From: Platycnemis pennipes
Lineage: Eukaryota > Arthropoda > Insecta > Odonata > Platycnemididae
DNA length: 64,000 nt
Assembly (NCBI GenBank): GCA_933228895.1
Contig: OW121854.1
Span: forward strand, 132,475,926-132,539,925
Direction of reading: 5' to 3'
The position numbers and the translations under genes were made by a program. The number at the start of each line of letters is the position of its first letter. Positions within the stretch are counted from its first letter, which is position 1. Under the pieces are notes generated by a model that saw nothing but the letters and a program-made list of their open reading frames with translations, had not been told where the DNA came from and searched no databases. Below are positions 30,949-41,306 of this stretch, piece after piece.

Positions 30949-31878
30949 CTCCGTATCAACCTAAACCTCCTCTTCCGAATCGCCACAACATCCCCTCCAT
31001 CTGCACTACCTACTTCCCTGGCTCACATTCCCTCAAACTTATACTTAAGGAACTCTTCCCCATCCTTTCCAACAGCAGCTCCACCTCCAAAATATTCCCT
31101 GTCTGCCCTTCAGTTACCTACAGACGCCCAGCCAACCTTAGCAGTATTTTCAATAGTACTAATCCTCTTCTCAAAGACTCCCACAGCATTAAAGCCACCC
31201 CGACTCCATGCAATCGCGCGAGATGCAAGACATGCCCTATTTTCACCGCACCACCCACATCTCTCTCTCGTCTTCTTAACTCTCTCCCTCACTTTCCATC
31301 TTCCTCCTGTATTTCCAGTAATGTTGTTTACCACCTTCAATGTAGTCTCTGCCCCGCTTTCTATATTGGCCAATGCACCACACCCCTTAATATTCGCATT
31401 AATAATCACCGCGCTTCTTGCAATCCCTCCTCTCCGCACTTCTCTCTCCCTGTCCCCAAACATGTCTCTGAACATGATTCTTCGTTCAACTCGTGTTTCA
31501 AAGTTTCAATTATTTCCTCTCTCCCTCCTACAGATCCACCCGTTAAATTGCACACTATTGAGCTAACATGCATCTATCTTTTAGATGCATGTAAATATCC
31601 TGGAATCAATGCGATGCATTAACCCTCCCCCACCCTTCCCCCCACCCTCTCCCCCATCCTCTCCCCTACCCTCACGAGCACCCTCTCCCCTACCCTCACG
31701 AGCACCCTCTCCCCCAAGCCATCCTTTTCCCTCTCTCCTTCCAACCGTCCGTCTCCTCACTTGTATTCCTCTTCTTGTTGAGGAAGGTGTCTGTGACCAC
31801 CGAAATATTCTACTATACGTGTGAGTGTTCTTTTTCTGTGTCTCTATGTTTTATTTTCACACCTGTGATGTTGTTTAT
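30946..31878 (+). pseudogene. Truncated inverted copy of Penelope-like element #1
   Basis: Plus-strand copy of the last third of the element: from the TPYQPKPPLPNRHNIPSICT region through the GIY-YIG domain to the same stop (231-codon frame ending at 31622), then the 3' region to 31878. Compared with the full copy it shows only a few substitutions and one extra copy of a roughly 22-base unit (ACCCTCACGAGCACCCTCTC type) near 31670-31710. It lacks the RT and cannot be autonomous. Confidence 0.9.
31775..31815 (+). ncRNA. Hammerhead-like motif in Penelope 3' region (also 28452-28490, minus)
   Basis: Read in element orientation: TTGAGGA, an extra A, GGTG, an eight-base loop, CACC, then GAAATATT. 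This resembles the hammerhead core CUGANGA - stem II - GAAA reported in the terminal regions of Penelope-like elements. The core C is a T, and an unpaired A lies before stem II, so if it is a hammerhead it is a decayed or non-standard one. The same sequence is in both element copies. Confidence 0.3.
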
Positions 31879-31904
31879 TTTCCACGATTGTGGCTTCTCC
31901 CAAG

Positions 31905-31907
31905 ACT

Positions 31908-31941
<34 letters not shown>

Positions 31942-31960
31942 AGTATTATATATATATATA
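31905..31960. repeat. (TA)n hairpin
   Basis: ACTTG-(TA)n-CAAGT followed by a further TA run, so the tract is self-complementary. It marks the junction of the Penelope 3' end and the SINE tail. Confidence 0.8.
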
Positions 31961-32193
31961 TATACACAAAACACCATTCATACGCAACGCCACAGGCGCA
32001 AATACACAAATATAAATTCAGACAGAAGGTGAAAGAAAGAGACAGTGAACATACAATAAACAGTGAACACAACGGTGGTGTGGAGATGAAATGATGGTCG
32101 AAAACACATGGAAAAAATTTCACCTTGACCGGGAATCGAACCACGGACCTTCCGCTTTCCGGGCGACTGCACAGACCTCCATGCTACCAAGGT
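31961..32193 (-). repeat. tRNA-derived SINE with tRNA-like head
   Basis: On the minus strand, 32193-32122 is a 72-base tRNA-like sequence: a 7-bp acceptor stem ACCTTGG/TCAAGGT, a box-A-like TAGCATGGAGG, a short D stem GCA/TGC, an anticodon-like arm with loop CCGGAAA, and a perfect box B GGTTCGATTCC. The T stem pairs poorly and loop position 33 is C, not T, so it is not a working tRNA. It continues without a 3' CCA site into a unique tail ending in TA repeats, which fits a tRNA-derived SINE. Confidence 0.65.
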
Positions 32194-32420
32194 TACTCTA
32201 ATTTCCAGTGAATTCGACGGGGGTTTATAGCACCAAGTGCCCCCCAGATGAGCCCATAGAAGCGGCCAAGAGATGGCGCGAGGGCATGGTTCCACCCACC
32301 AACAGAGAGAATAAACAGAAGAGGAAATGATAGAAAGTTCCACTCACACAGACAGTAGGAAAGATATAGAACATATATATGGGGCACACAACCCTAAGAA
32401 GAAAACAACCAATCTGGTCA

Positions 32421-32503
32421 TATACACAAAACACCATTCATACGCAACGCCATAGGCGCAAATACACAAATATAAATTCAGACAGAAGGTGAAAGAAAGA
32501 GAC
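32421..32503. repeat. Direct copy of the SINE tail (83 bp)
   Basis: Repeats 31961-32043 at an offset of 460 bases with one visible difference (CAC versus CAT before AGGCGCA). It ends exactly where the next LINE copy begins. It is most likely the tail of a second SINE whose head was lost. Confidence 0.85.
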
Positions 32504-34052
32504 TGTTCTGACCGAACACATCGTTATAATGGACTGGAAAGCAGCCGATGTAACACCCATTTTTAAAAGTGGTGATAGGGAGCAGCCATCTAACTACAGA
32601 CCTATATCCCTACATCCATTTCATGCAAGATCCTAGAACATATAATTGTCAGTTTAATCATGGGACACCTAGATTGCCAGAATTTATTGTCCAATGTTCA
32701 GCATGGCTTCCGAAAGAGCAGATCATGCGAAACTCAACTTGCTCTCTTTTCCCACGATATTTTAGTTTCTGGCGAAAATACTACTCCAGTGGATGCTATA
32801 TTTCTAGACTTCAAGAAAGCATTTGACTAATTTTGAAATTAAAATCTTATGGGTTAGACAATAACATTATATCATGGATTAATGATTTTCTGCATGATCG
32901 GGTTCAAAAGGTTGTTTTAGACGGTGTTTCCTCACCGGCAATTAAAGTCACTTCGGGTGTCCCACAAGGTAGTGTGATAGGTCCACTCCTATTTCTTTTG
33001 TACATAAATGATATCCATAAGGTGGTAAAAAGTAAGCTTCGTCTACTTGCCGATGACGCAGTAGTGTACAGGGAAAATACTATGCCCAATTGATAAAGAA
33101 TATTTAAATATTGACCTACAAGCAATTGAAACTTGGTGTGATACATGGCAGTTAGAATTAAACTTTTAAAAATGTCCTGTAATGAACTTTTGGAAAAAGA
33201 ATAGCTCTCCTCCTACCACTTACAAAATAAGTAATAATGAATTAACAAACGTGGAATCCATTAAATATCTTGGTATAAGACTGACAAATGATCTTTCCTG
33301 GGGTAAACACATTCGTTAAATAATGGGTCGAGCGAATCGTAAACTGGGATTCGTCAAAAGAGTACTGGGTAAATGTGACGATCATGTACGAGAAATCAGC
33401 TACTTTTCCCTTGTAAGACCTCATTTGGAATATGCTGCCAGTGTATGGGATCCCTACGAAATCGGTCTAAATAACGAACTTGAACGTGTGCAGCGAAGAT
33501 CGGCAAGATTTGTAAAGGGACGGTATGATAACCTTACTAGCGTAACCAGTCTATTTAATGAATTAAATTGGGAATCATTGTCAGACCGCAGGTTGAAATT
33601 TAGACTTAATCTCTTAAACAAATTCCAAGACCATATTTTCAGTGATGATGTTAAAAATATTTTGCGGACCCCAACTTACTATGGTAGACTGGACCATAAT
33701 CATAAAATTAGAGAAAAGTATTTCCGAACTGACAGATTCAAAATGTCCTTTTTTCCTCGTACTATTAGGGATATGAATAACGGTACATATATATCCAGTA
33801 CGAGTGTAGCAATGGATAACATTGGTAGCTGCATGTTGGTATAAGGACTTATAGCTAACCCAACTAACGGCATGTTTTTGCATGTATGTTTTGCTATTTT
33901 TATCTTTTTTTAAATAGCGAACTTTTGAACAGTACCTATAAAAGTACTGATCCTTTTTTTATGCATGATATGTAGTGCATGTTTGGTGAGAGTTCACCCC
34001 CTGCCACACACCTTTATGGTGGCTTGTATGGTATTATGTAGATGTAAATGTA
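32504..34052 (+). pseudogene. LINE copy: RT to 3' tail (ATGTAGATG-tail family)
   Basis: A long plus-strand copy starting at the WKAADVTPIFKSGDREQPSN region. RT motifs follow: QHGFRKSRSCETQLALFSHD with the DFKKAFD region broken by a deletion and stop; then the open frame 32833-33093 (LDGVSSPAIKVTSGVPQGSV, PLLFLLYINDIHK, LLADDAVVY, where FADD has become LADD) and 33323-33844 (post-RT block and C-terminus ending DNIGSCMLV). The 3' UTR, terminal hairpin and ATGTAGATGTAAATGTA tail follow. It is the best reference in the window for this family's 3' half. Confidence 0.9.
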
Positions 34053-34059
34053 TCGCGTA

Positions 34060-34215
34060 GACGTTGATCAGAAAGTTGGTTAAAATTTAGGTTAAACCTT
34101 TTGAGTAAAGTTGAAACTGATTTGTTACAGATGATGTTAAATATATTACAGGAGCCCCTGCGCATTCTGCTACGTTTCATCACATTAACAAGATTAAGGA
34201 CAAGATTGTCGTACC
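34060..34215 (+). mobile_element. Decayed LINE fragment, second subfamily
   Basis: Aligns in sense with the block encoded at 24614-25015 (RRLKYRLNLLEKF...ILKTPAYYARF...DCRTDRF), here with several frame changes and no hairpin or tail. Confidence 0.6.
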
Positions 34216-34562
34216 GATAGATTAAATAGACTGGTTTGACAGGTTAGACTGACCGAGGATATTTATGATTCAAAAATATTTCCCAATTCTTTTAAAATGT
34301 ATATAAAATACAGACAACACCCAAAAGGTGTTGGTGTTTTTATTTCAGTGAAGAACTCAATCATACAAGCAAAACAGAAATATTTCCCGGCAATCCCCTT
34401 GGAATGTGTTTAGTGTTCTGAGCCCGTAAGTAACAGGGGTCCTCTCTTTTAGCACACTTTATTCACGAGGTGAGACAATGCAGAGAGGCTTGCGCCTTGT
34501 CCCCCTCCATATATATCCCCGCTTCTCGCGTCCCCCCCGGCCGGCACCCGGTCTCCGCTCGC

Positions 34563-34596
34563 ACCTCGGTCGCCGCCTCGTCCATTCGACCGAGGT
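34563..34596. repeat. 10-bp stem hairpin in a GC-rich block
   Basis: ACCTCGGTCG and CGACCGAGGT (34563-34572, 34587-34596) are perfect complements around a 14-base loop, within a GC-rich block (34478-34610) that contrasts with its AT-rich surroundings. Confidence 0.8.
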
Positions 34597-34599
34597 ACG

Positions 34600-35643
34600 G
34601 CTCAGTTCATTAACATGCACTTCATCAAAATCTTTCCGCGAATTCTATAGGCCCCCAAATACTTATGTTGTTTCACTATTAGAACTGGGAGGGCAGATAA
34701 ATGCTAGCATGTCCCGTAACTTAATCAATATCTGTCTACGCATTCTATAGGCCCACAAACACTGATGTTGAGTCATTATTAGAACTGGGAAAGCAGATAC
34801 ATTCTATAACGTCCCGTAACAGCGAGCGTAATATAATAATAGGTGGAGTTTTCAATGCACCATCAATAGACTGGAGAACATACTGCTTTAAAGCTGGAGG
34901 AAAGGACAAGGACATCTGTGAGACTCTATTAGATGTGTTCTCCAATATCTCCCTACAACAATTAGCTACAGCACCAAATGGATGGGGATAACGTTCTTGA
35001 TTTACTGGCTTCTACCACTCTACACCTTACTACACAAGGAATAATGAATTTATGAATGTGGAATCCATTAAATATATTGAAATAAGACTATCATATGATC
35101 TTTCATGAGGTAAACACAAACGTGAAATAATGGGTCCTTGTAATCGTAACCTGGGATTCGTCAAAAGAGCACTGGGTAAATGTGAGGATCAAGAACGAGA
35201 AATGAGCTATTTTTCCATTGCTATACCTTATTAGGAATACACCGCCAGTATATGGTATCCTTGCGAAATAGGCTTATATAATTGGGAATCATCAGACCGT
35301 AGCTTAAAATTCAGAATTATTCTTTTCTCCACGACAATATTTGAACTGATGTCGTTAAAAATATTTTGCGACCTTCAACTTACCATGTAGGACATATCTA
35401 ATAGTATAAATATGGATAGCATAGGAGTTTGCATATTGTTATAAAGGCTTTAAGTTGAACTCACTAACAGCATGTTTTTATATGCTTGCTTTGATATTTT
35501 TTACCTTTTTTGATTGTGAAGTATGCACTAGAATATAATTGCTAATACTTTTTATGCATGATGTGTAATGCGTGTTTGGTGTGATTTCACCCCCTGCCAC
35601 ACACCTCTATGGTGGCTTGCAGGGTATTACGTACATATAGATT
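34600..35643 (+). pseudogene. Internally deleted LINE copy
   Basis: The plus strand starts with the endonuclease C-terminal part (YRPPNTDVESLLELG-like, with the local block duplicated at 34645 and 34745, then NIIIGGVFNAPSIDWRTYC and GGKDKDICETLLDVFSN) and jumps at about 35030 to the post-RT block (FMNVESIKYIEIRLSYDLS), missing the whole RT. It ends with the 3' UTR, the terminal hairpin (35592-35623) and a short ACGTACATATAGAT tail. Confidence 0.8.
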
Positions 35644-36075
35644 CCCTGTCTCACTCCATTTCTTCACTATGCCTGACTTTTGGGATTCGGGAACAGAATT
35701 TATCAGTAGACTCTTGATCACATGACAATCTGCTATTTTTTACTGCTGCAGTACGATACTTCATTTTTTTAGTGTAGCAGTATGAGCAGCATGAAGAGTA
35801 CGCAGAACTTAGTACACCCGTAAGATTCCTCACATAGTACGCTTTTCATTCCCTTACTTCTCCATTACACCCGTAAGATTCCTCACTCATACCCTCGCAC
35901 CCCTTTCATGGAAACCACGTGTTCCCGTACGGCGTTGCCGAGTCTGAACTATGATTTCCTTGTTAATTTGTAAAAATCTTATTTTTCACCGTAGAGGATC
36001 GATCAAAAAAGGCCTGTAATCGTGTTGCAATGGAGATCACGAACAAATTGACACATTGTCTATAACAATTATAGT
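35644..36075. other. Unassigned spacer
   Basis: No recognised gene. CCGTAAGATTCCTCAC occurs twice (near 35819 and 35870), a small local duplication. Confidence 0.4.
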
Positions 36076-36079
36076 TTAT

Positions 36080-36765
36080 AAAGTTAAAACTTAACTGCAA
36101 TCGGTCAAGTTCAGCTCTGGACCCCCCGAGTAGAGATAGGCCTCGGTGAGGGTCTCGGGTCGCTCGCGAAGGGTCGGATTAGGGTCGGAGTCGAGGTAGG
36201 ACCCCTTATTAGCAGGCTTGACCGTCGGTAGTCCCCACCCGAGTGCCTCTAACCGCACCTGGTTGTTGGAAGGATATGATGCAGTCCTCTACTATGCCTC
36301 ATACTTCCTAGAAAACACTTCTTATCGTCGATGGCACTCTTCCCATTTCCTCTTCAAATGACCACACTGTCTGCGCACAGATGCAATGATGATCTTCCTG
36401 ATGGCTTGGTTTTCCTCCTTAGGTAAACTTGATGCGTTTTCAACAAATGAGCATGCTTGCCGAAATCTTTCGGACCAGTTAACCCTAGGGTTTGAAGTTA
36501 ACAATTTAAAAAGTTCTAAACGCTTGATTGTAAACATCGTTGCACTTCGAGAATAAGGTTTGACCGCACAAGACTTCGAGATATCACTCAACTTTGCAGC
36601 ATAAATGCTGGGAAGCAACTGATTGTGAGGCAACGGGGAAGCAAAGCTTTCGTGAAATTTTGTAAACATTTCCCTGTGACACTGACCAGACGTGTCCAGA
36701 AAATTAAAACCTTCTTGAGACCATAACCCAAACGCGCGACTAGGGCGTGATAGGGGTCAGCCGGC
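36080..36765 (-). CDS. Unrecognised coding-like region
   Basis: Minus-strand sequence that reads like real protein but matches nothing I know. One frame is open from about 36765 to 36322. It includes GLWSQEGFNFLDTSGQCHRE upstream of the first ATG (36669) and then SYAAKL-type, RLELFKLLTSNPRVNWSERF and KEENQAIRKIIIASVRRQCG segments, basic and helix-prone, ending CHRR. Further on, a frame open for 62 codons (36300 to about 36100) contains LEALGWGLPTVKPANKGSYL and ERPETLTEAYLYSGGPEL. The two could be exons or parts of an interrupted element gene; no splice sites were proven. It lies inside the interval bounded by the Transib-like ends at 22290 and 37297. Confidence 0.35.
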
Positions 36766-37254
36766 TCGGCCTCTCCAGAAGACAATAAACAATATCTCGT
36801 GGGTCCGCAAGTATCCGCAGATTAATTTTTGTGGCCTCGTAAATAATATCACAACTCACCAATTTACATAGATAATACCGCTGCTTCTAGCAGGTTTTTC
36901 TGTAGCTCTAAAAGAATAAACGTACTCTCAGAATAAACAGAACTCTCCATAATAATAGTTGTATAGCGCAAAATATATTAAACATTTCTGTGTGGTAACT
37001 CTATGCAGAGTTCCTGCAACATTCATATGTGGTTTTACAGTTAAAATATTTATGGATTATCGAGTAGTAATTCCGCCATACGCGTCTGTCTGAACATTAC
37101 GTCGCGACGCTCCATTCGCGATTTTATTCTATCCCCATATTTCGGCTTTAATTATCGAATAATTTAAAGATTCCTGTTGAAAAATCTCAGTGCAAAGTAT
37201 GCACTGGACATTTATCTTTAACTTAAGCCATTTCAAAATACTGTCAGAAAAAAA

Positions 37255-37297
37255 AAGTTTTTAAGGTTTTTGGCAAAGTGTCTCGCGGACCACTGTG
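37255..37297 (-). mobile_element. Transib-like terminal inverted repeat (right-hand type)
   Basis: Read inward from 37297 on the minus strand: CACAGTGGTCCGCGAGACAC followed by TTTGCCAAAAACC. It shares CACAGTGGTCCG and the GCCAAAAA block with the terminus at 22290. The outer five bases are CGGCG, versus CAGCG at 22285-22289. It cuts into gypsy #2 at its RNase H region. Confidence 0.55.
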
Positions 37298-39340
37298 CGG
37301 CGGTCGCTATGCAAATAGCAGCGAAAATGTTGAATTGCCCAGACGACCGCCAAAAGCTCCTTCTCCGTAGCAGTGGTGTCACTTATTTCCGAGGCGTACG
37401 CCGCCACCTCCAGTCCGGCGACAGGACGACTCCCATGGCGAAATCACTCGCGTCCCTCGCGCAAGTGTAAAAGGTTTGCTGAAATCCGGATACACCAGGA
37501 TCTGGCTCTGCATGTTAGGGCTTCCTGTAGTCTCTCCATCCCTTGAACAACCCCTTCTTCAATAGTCCTGTTAGCGGCCGCGCTATTTCGGCCATCGACG
37601 AATCTATGATGGCGATTTGCGAGAGATGACTCTGTGCACTTCCGACAGTGGGCGTCGGGAACTCCCTGACGGCGGATATCTTATCTTCATCCGGTCGGAC
37701 CCCCGAACTTCTTATGACGTGCCCCAGATAATTGACTTCGGGGAGGGCAAAATTACATTTCTCATACTTCAGGGTAAGGCTAGCGTCTCGCAGTTTGGCC
37801 AAGACATTCCTTAATCGTTCTGCATGTTCCTCGATTCCGGAGCTGCAAGTATTGACGTTGTCGAGATATGCACTGCGTGGGTTCCTAAGTCCCCGGAGCA
37901 TTTCTATCCATCAATTTTTGAAAAGTCGAAACCCCGTTTTTCAGCCTCGTAGCTAATCTACGATACTCGAAATGGCCCATATTAACTGGCCCCTCCACGC
38001 TAAAGGTTGGGTTGCGATTCCGGGTCTAGCGGAATCTGATGACAGCCGCCGCTGGTAAGGTCGAAAAGGATTTGCATTTTCCCAGGTAATCCATAGTCTC
38101 CACAATATTAGGTATACGTCAGGGACAGTAATGGCATTTAATGCTCGCACACAATATCGGTATTTCTTTTCCCCGTTCTTCGATTTCTTTTCCTCGAGCA
38201 CCACAGGAGACGACCGCGGGCTTCCGCTGGGAGCGATAATGCCTTCATCTAACTGTTCTTGGATAAGCTTTCCCATTACTTCCTTCTGGTATTCGGTAGG
38301 GCTTACGATAAATCGGTCTCTCCCATTCCGTATCAGGTGGGACATCAGGTCAGTTTCCGGAAGTGGCCCGGTGCGAAATTCCGCAGCATCCACAATGCCT
38401 CTCTCTCTCTCTCTCTATTCCGGATGCGTTTCCACGGAGTTGATCCTCGTGTTTCGCGAGATGACGTTCTCATGTCCCGGCCCCGCGTGTTTGCTCGGCC
38501 GCTTTCTCGGTGTCTTTTCCTCATTGCTACTCTTCGTCCTGTGTGTCGTGGCACACACTGCTCGCTGCAATTCCCCCAGGTCATCGAGAAGGGGTTCGAC
38601 CCCTCGCTCCCTCCGACAATCTCACCGACAGGCTCTGTACAACGCAGTCGTCCTCACCCTGTTCGTCACTCTCGTCGGCTTCGGATGGCCCAGAATCTCC
38701 TCGGGCTCCAATCTAACGTCGCTGTCTTCGCTCTTCCTCGCCCTCTTCTGCTCCCTCCACGACTCCGGACTTCCCTCCCAAGGCCCGACTCGGATAGTCC
38801 TAGACGTCACGTCTACTACTCCGTTGTACTTCTCTAAAAAATCTAGTCCTAGAGTGCTGCGACCGCCTGCATTCCTAGAACGTATTCCTTCCCGCCCTAC
38901 GGAGAATCTGACATCTCCCTCCCCACACTGTCGCAAAACATCGCCTGTAATGCCTGAATTGTGCTACGCTTGAGGGTCTCTGGATCCCCTCCTCCCCGCT
39001 CCTCGTCATTTCAGCTCCAGTGTCCTTGTCGAAGTGCGGTGTGACCTCCCTCTCCACCACTCTACTCTCCGCGTGTGCAGGGGTCCGCTTATGCGGAGGG
39101 CGGCGTCGTTCATGCCGCGTTGTCCCTCGCTGATGGCCCTCCCGGCAGAGCCCCCCTCGAAGTGTGCGCGCTGCAGAGAGTCACCGTTGGCGCTCGATTA
39201 CCGCAGAGGCGAAGCACCGCCGACTGGCGCACTGCCGTCCGTCGCCTCCGCAGTTGGTGTCTATCTCGGTGCGGTCTTCCCTCGGCCCCTTTGGAATATT
39301 GTGCATACGATCGGGATGGAAAGAACACATTACATTCCGC
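37298..39340 (-). pseudogene. Gypsy #2: decayed Ty3/gypsy gag-pol
   Basis: Minus strand, right to left: a gag zinc-knuckle relic at 39110-39328 (LRLCGNRAPTVTLC, with one Cys and the His replaced); protease relic at 38622-38936 (LGLDFLEKYNGVVDVTSRTI); RT N-terminal part at 37953-38393 (VMGKLIQEQLDEGIIAPSGS, PRSSPVVLEEKK); RT C-terminal part at 37515-37901 (RDASLTLKYEKCNFALPEVN, YLGHVIRSSGV); RNase H at 37300-37470 (DASDFAMGVVLSP and TEKELLAVVWAIQHF-like pieces in shifted frames). Many frameshifts; the YxDD box and integrase are not seen. Left truncation coincides with the Transib-like end at 37297. No LTRs found. Unrelated in sequence to gypsy #1. Confidence 0.8.
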
Positions 39341-40689
39341 TGCTAAGGTTTCTTGGAATCATTTTCTCTGTAATAACGTTATGACATCACATTCTTCTTC
39401 AGTAGGGGTTGCTTTTCTCATCCCTTAGAAGTTACTGGGATATCGAGGTGATTAATCGAGTGACTTTGAAAACCTTCATCGTCCTCGTATCTCCAATTTC
39501 GATCTCAAACCACGCAATCGAAATTTCTTTTTTGTTTATCTGGGAATCTATGACGATTTTTGAAATCCAAGTCACTCTTCCGAAAACCAATTAAGGCCAG
39601 GAAGAGATATTTCCTGTTTAAAAATCCCTGCGGTGGTCGCGAGGAGGTGATTGTGGCCACCTCCCTTCCAGCGTCACACGAGGAGCAGGAGGACGCGGAG
39701 TGGATTCGAGATGGAGTGCTCGAACGCGATGCACGCCGGGCCAAATCGCTCACTCTCTCCGCCGTAGTGCATGACAACATTGCCGTCGGTGGGAAGAAGG
39801 TCGGCCATTGGTCGAAGAGGTCTCTGGCGCTGACCACGTGATATCCCCCTCCGCAATTCCAGAGTCATGCGAAGTAGGAGGAGAAACCCTCTATATGTAC
39901 GGCGTGAATCGTACAGCCGATAAATCCAATGCAATAACGTTTCCCAAACTTCGAGGACATGGCGCCAGTGTCTGTGGCAACTTTCTCATTCCTCTAACAC
40001 AAAATCCCAACAGACCATTATGAACGATAGGTTATCGTCGTCGTCAACCTGATTAGGAACTGATGATGACGTTAACCTCCACGGTTAGTGGTAGTGTGAG
40101 GTAAGTGATTGCGGAATGACAAAGTTTATGCTGTCATTTATAATGAATACAATTCAAATTCCATAAAGTTACGCATGAAATGGTCAACCATGAGACCAAT
40201 CAGAAATGAAATTGTTTTGATTACTCGTAGTGCACAACAATGCCTACACAAAGAGTCCGTTTCATATGAAACGGTTGCGTACTTGGAAATGTTACGATAG
40301 CGTTTCTCGAATCTTTTCTTTCGACACAGCCTTTTCTGCCCTGGAGGAGGACCGGTTGAGAAACAGACCATTCGTAATTTTTCGCAAACCTGTTTGCTCG
40401 TCGATTATAATTTATTAATTCCAAGTGAACGATGTGGTGTCAGGCCGTGATGACGTTTACTAAGGATGATTGTCGATATCAGGGCAGCCGCAAGAGTTGC
40501 ATAAATAAATTTCGGAACCGGTGTGACTTCGGGACATTTAATGCATCTTCAGTTTGTAAATTTTAACTCTGTTTTTTAAGTGACTGATTAATAATCTTCT
40601 TCCAGTCATTTTTAGTTTTGTTGTCCCCTCTCTTCCTTTCATGTTGTTCGTCCCCGATCCCAGCGCCGCTTCCCCGTACAATCCACCAA
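39341..40689. other. Unassigned, moderately GC-rich
   Basis: A 93-codon plus frame and a 110-codon minus frame overlap at 39505-39841; neither has a recognisable domain. The region could be the 5' part of gypsy #2 (gag N-terminus, LTR) in decayed form, given its position, but I found no direct support. Confidence 0.3.
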
Positions 40690-41306
40690 CTACTTCGTTC
40701 GCCCTCCGTCTATTCCATCTCGACCTTTGGAATTCCATTGTCTCTGAATACTTGTTCCTGTGCTGGACTTGCGTTGTTGGGTGGTGCTCCCAACGGCTGA
40801 GGTTTCCTCGCACACAGCGCTAGTCCGTCCAAAGGAAAACTCAACATCTGGTCTGGGGATGTAGAACCGTGCCTCGTCCGAATCCATGTCATTTCTTGCA
40901 TTGCTGGAGCGAAAACGAGATAAGAAGGCCTGCACACCTGGGAGTAACAACAAAATCCCCACAACGAGGTTATCGATTCCCAAAGAGGACGCGAGACCAG
41001 TTACTCGCCGAGTCGATCGTGAACCGTGTATCCGACAGCCTTAAGTCGAAGGCAGCGGCGACACTGGTCAGAAGAGCGCCCCAGAGGGCGAGTGACATAT
41101 GCGGGAACTTCACGTCTTTGTCCAGAATGCGCCTCAGAGACGAATCTTTCTCTATTTTCATTTATGAATACACGAAAAATAAGAAATTGGACGAGGTATC
41201 CAAATTTAGTTGGAAAGGAAACTGTAGGGGCCCCAATCAGCCCGTTGTAATCGACAGGACAGCCACGATGAACACCATCCAGTTTAATTTGATGTTCGCT
41301 CTGCAC
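40690..41306 (-). CDS. Unrecognised membrane-protein-like frames
   Basis: The minus strand carries overlapping open pieces: 41001-41306 and 40970-41161 (contains SLALWGALLTSVAAAF, a hydrophobic stretch) and 40690-40983 (MGIDNLVVGILLLLPGVQAF, another hydrophobic stretch, then SRFRSSNARNDMDSDEARFY). A frame change separates them at about 40975. Two hydrophobic segments with a polar Ser-rich tail could be the remains of a membrane protein, possibly an element-borne envelope-like gene, but I recognise no family and this is weak. Confidence 0.2.

Noticed and set aside
30886..31566. 226-codon plus-strand frame over the truncated Penelope copy
   Set aside because: The neighbouring frame (30927-31622) encodes the GIY-YIG domain; this one is a shadow.
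32122..32193. Functional tRNA gene
   Set aside because: The T stem pairs poorly, loop position 33 is not T, and the sequence continues into a SINE tail without a terminator.
36110..36260. GC-rich stretch as rRNA
   Set aside because: No rRNA core motif was recognised, and the minus strand has an open frame instead.
38131..38973. 280-codon plus-strand frame
   Set aside because: It is antisense to the decayed gypsy #2 pol, whose minus-strand peptides match known domains.
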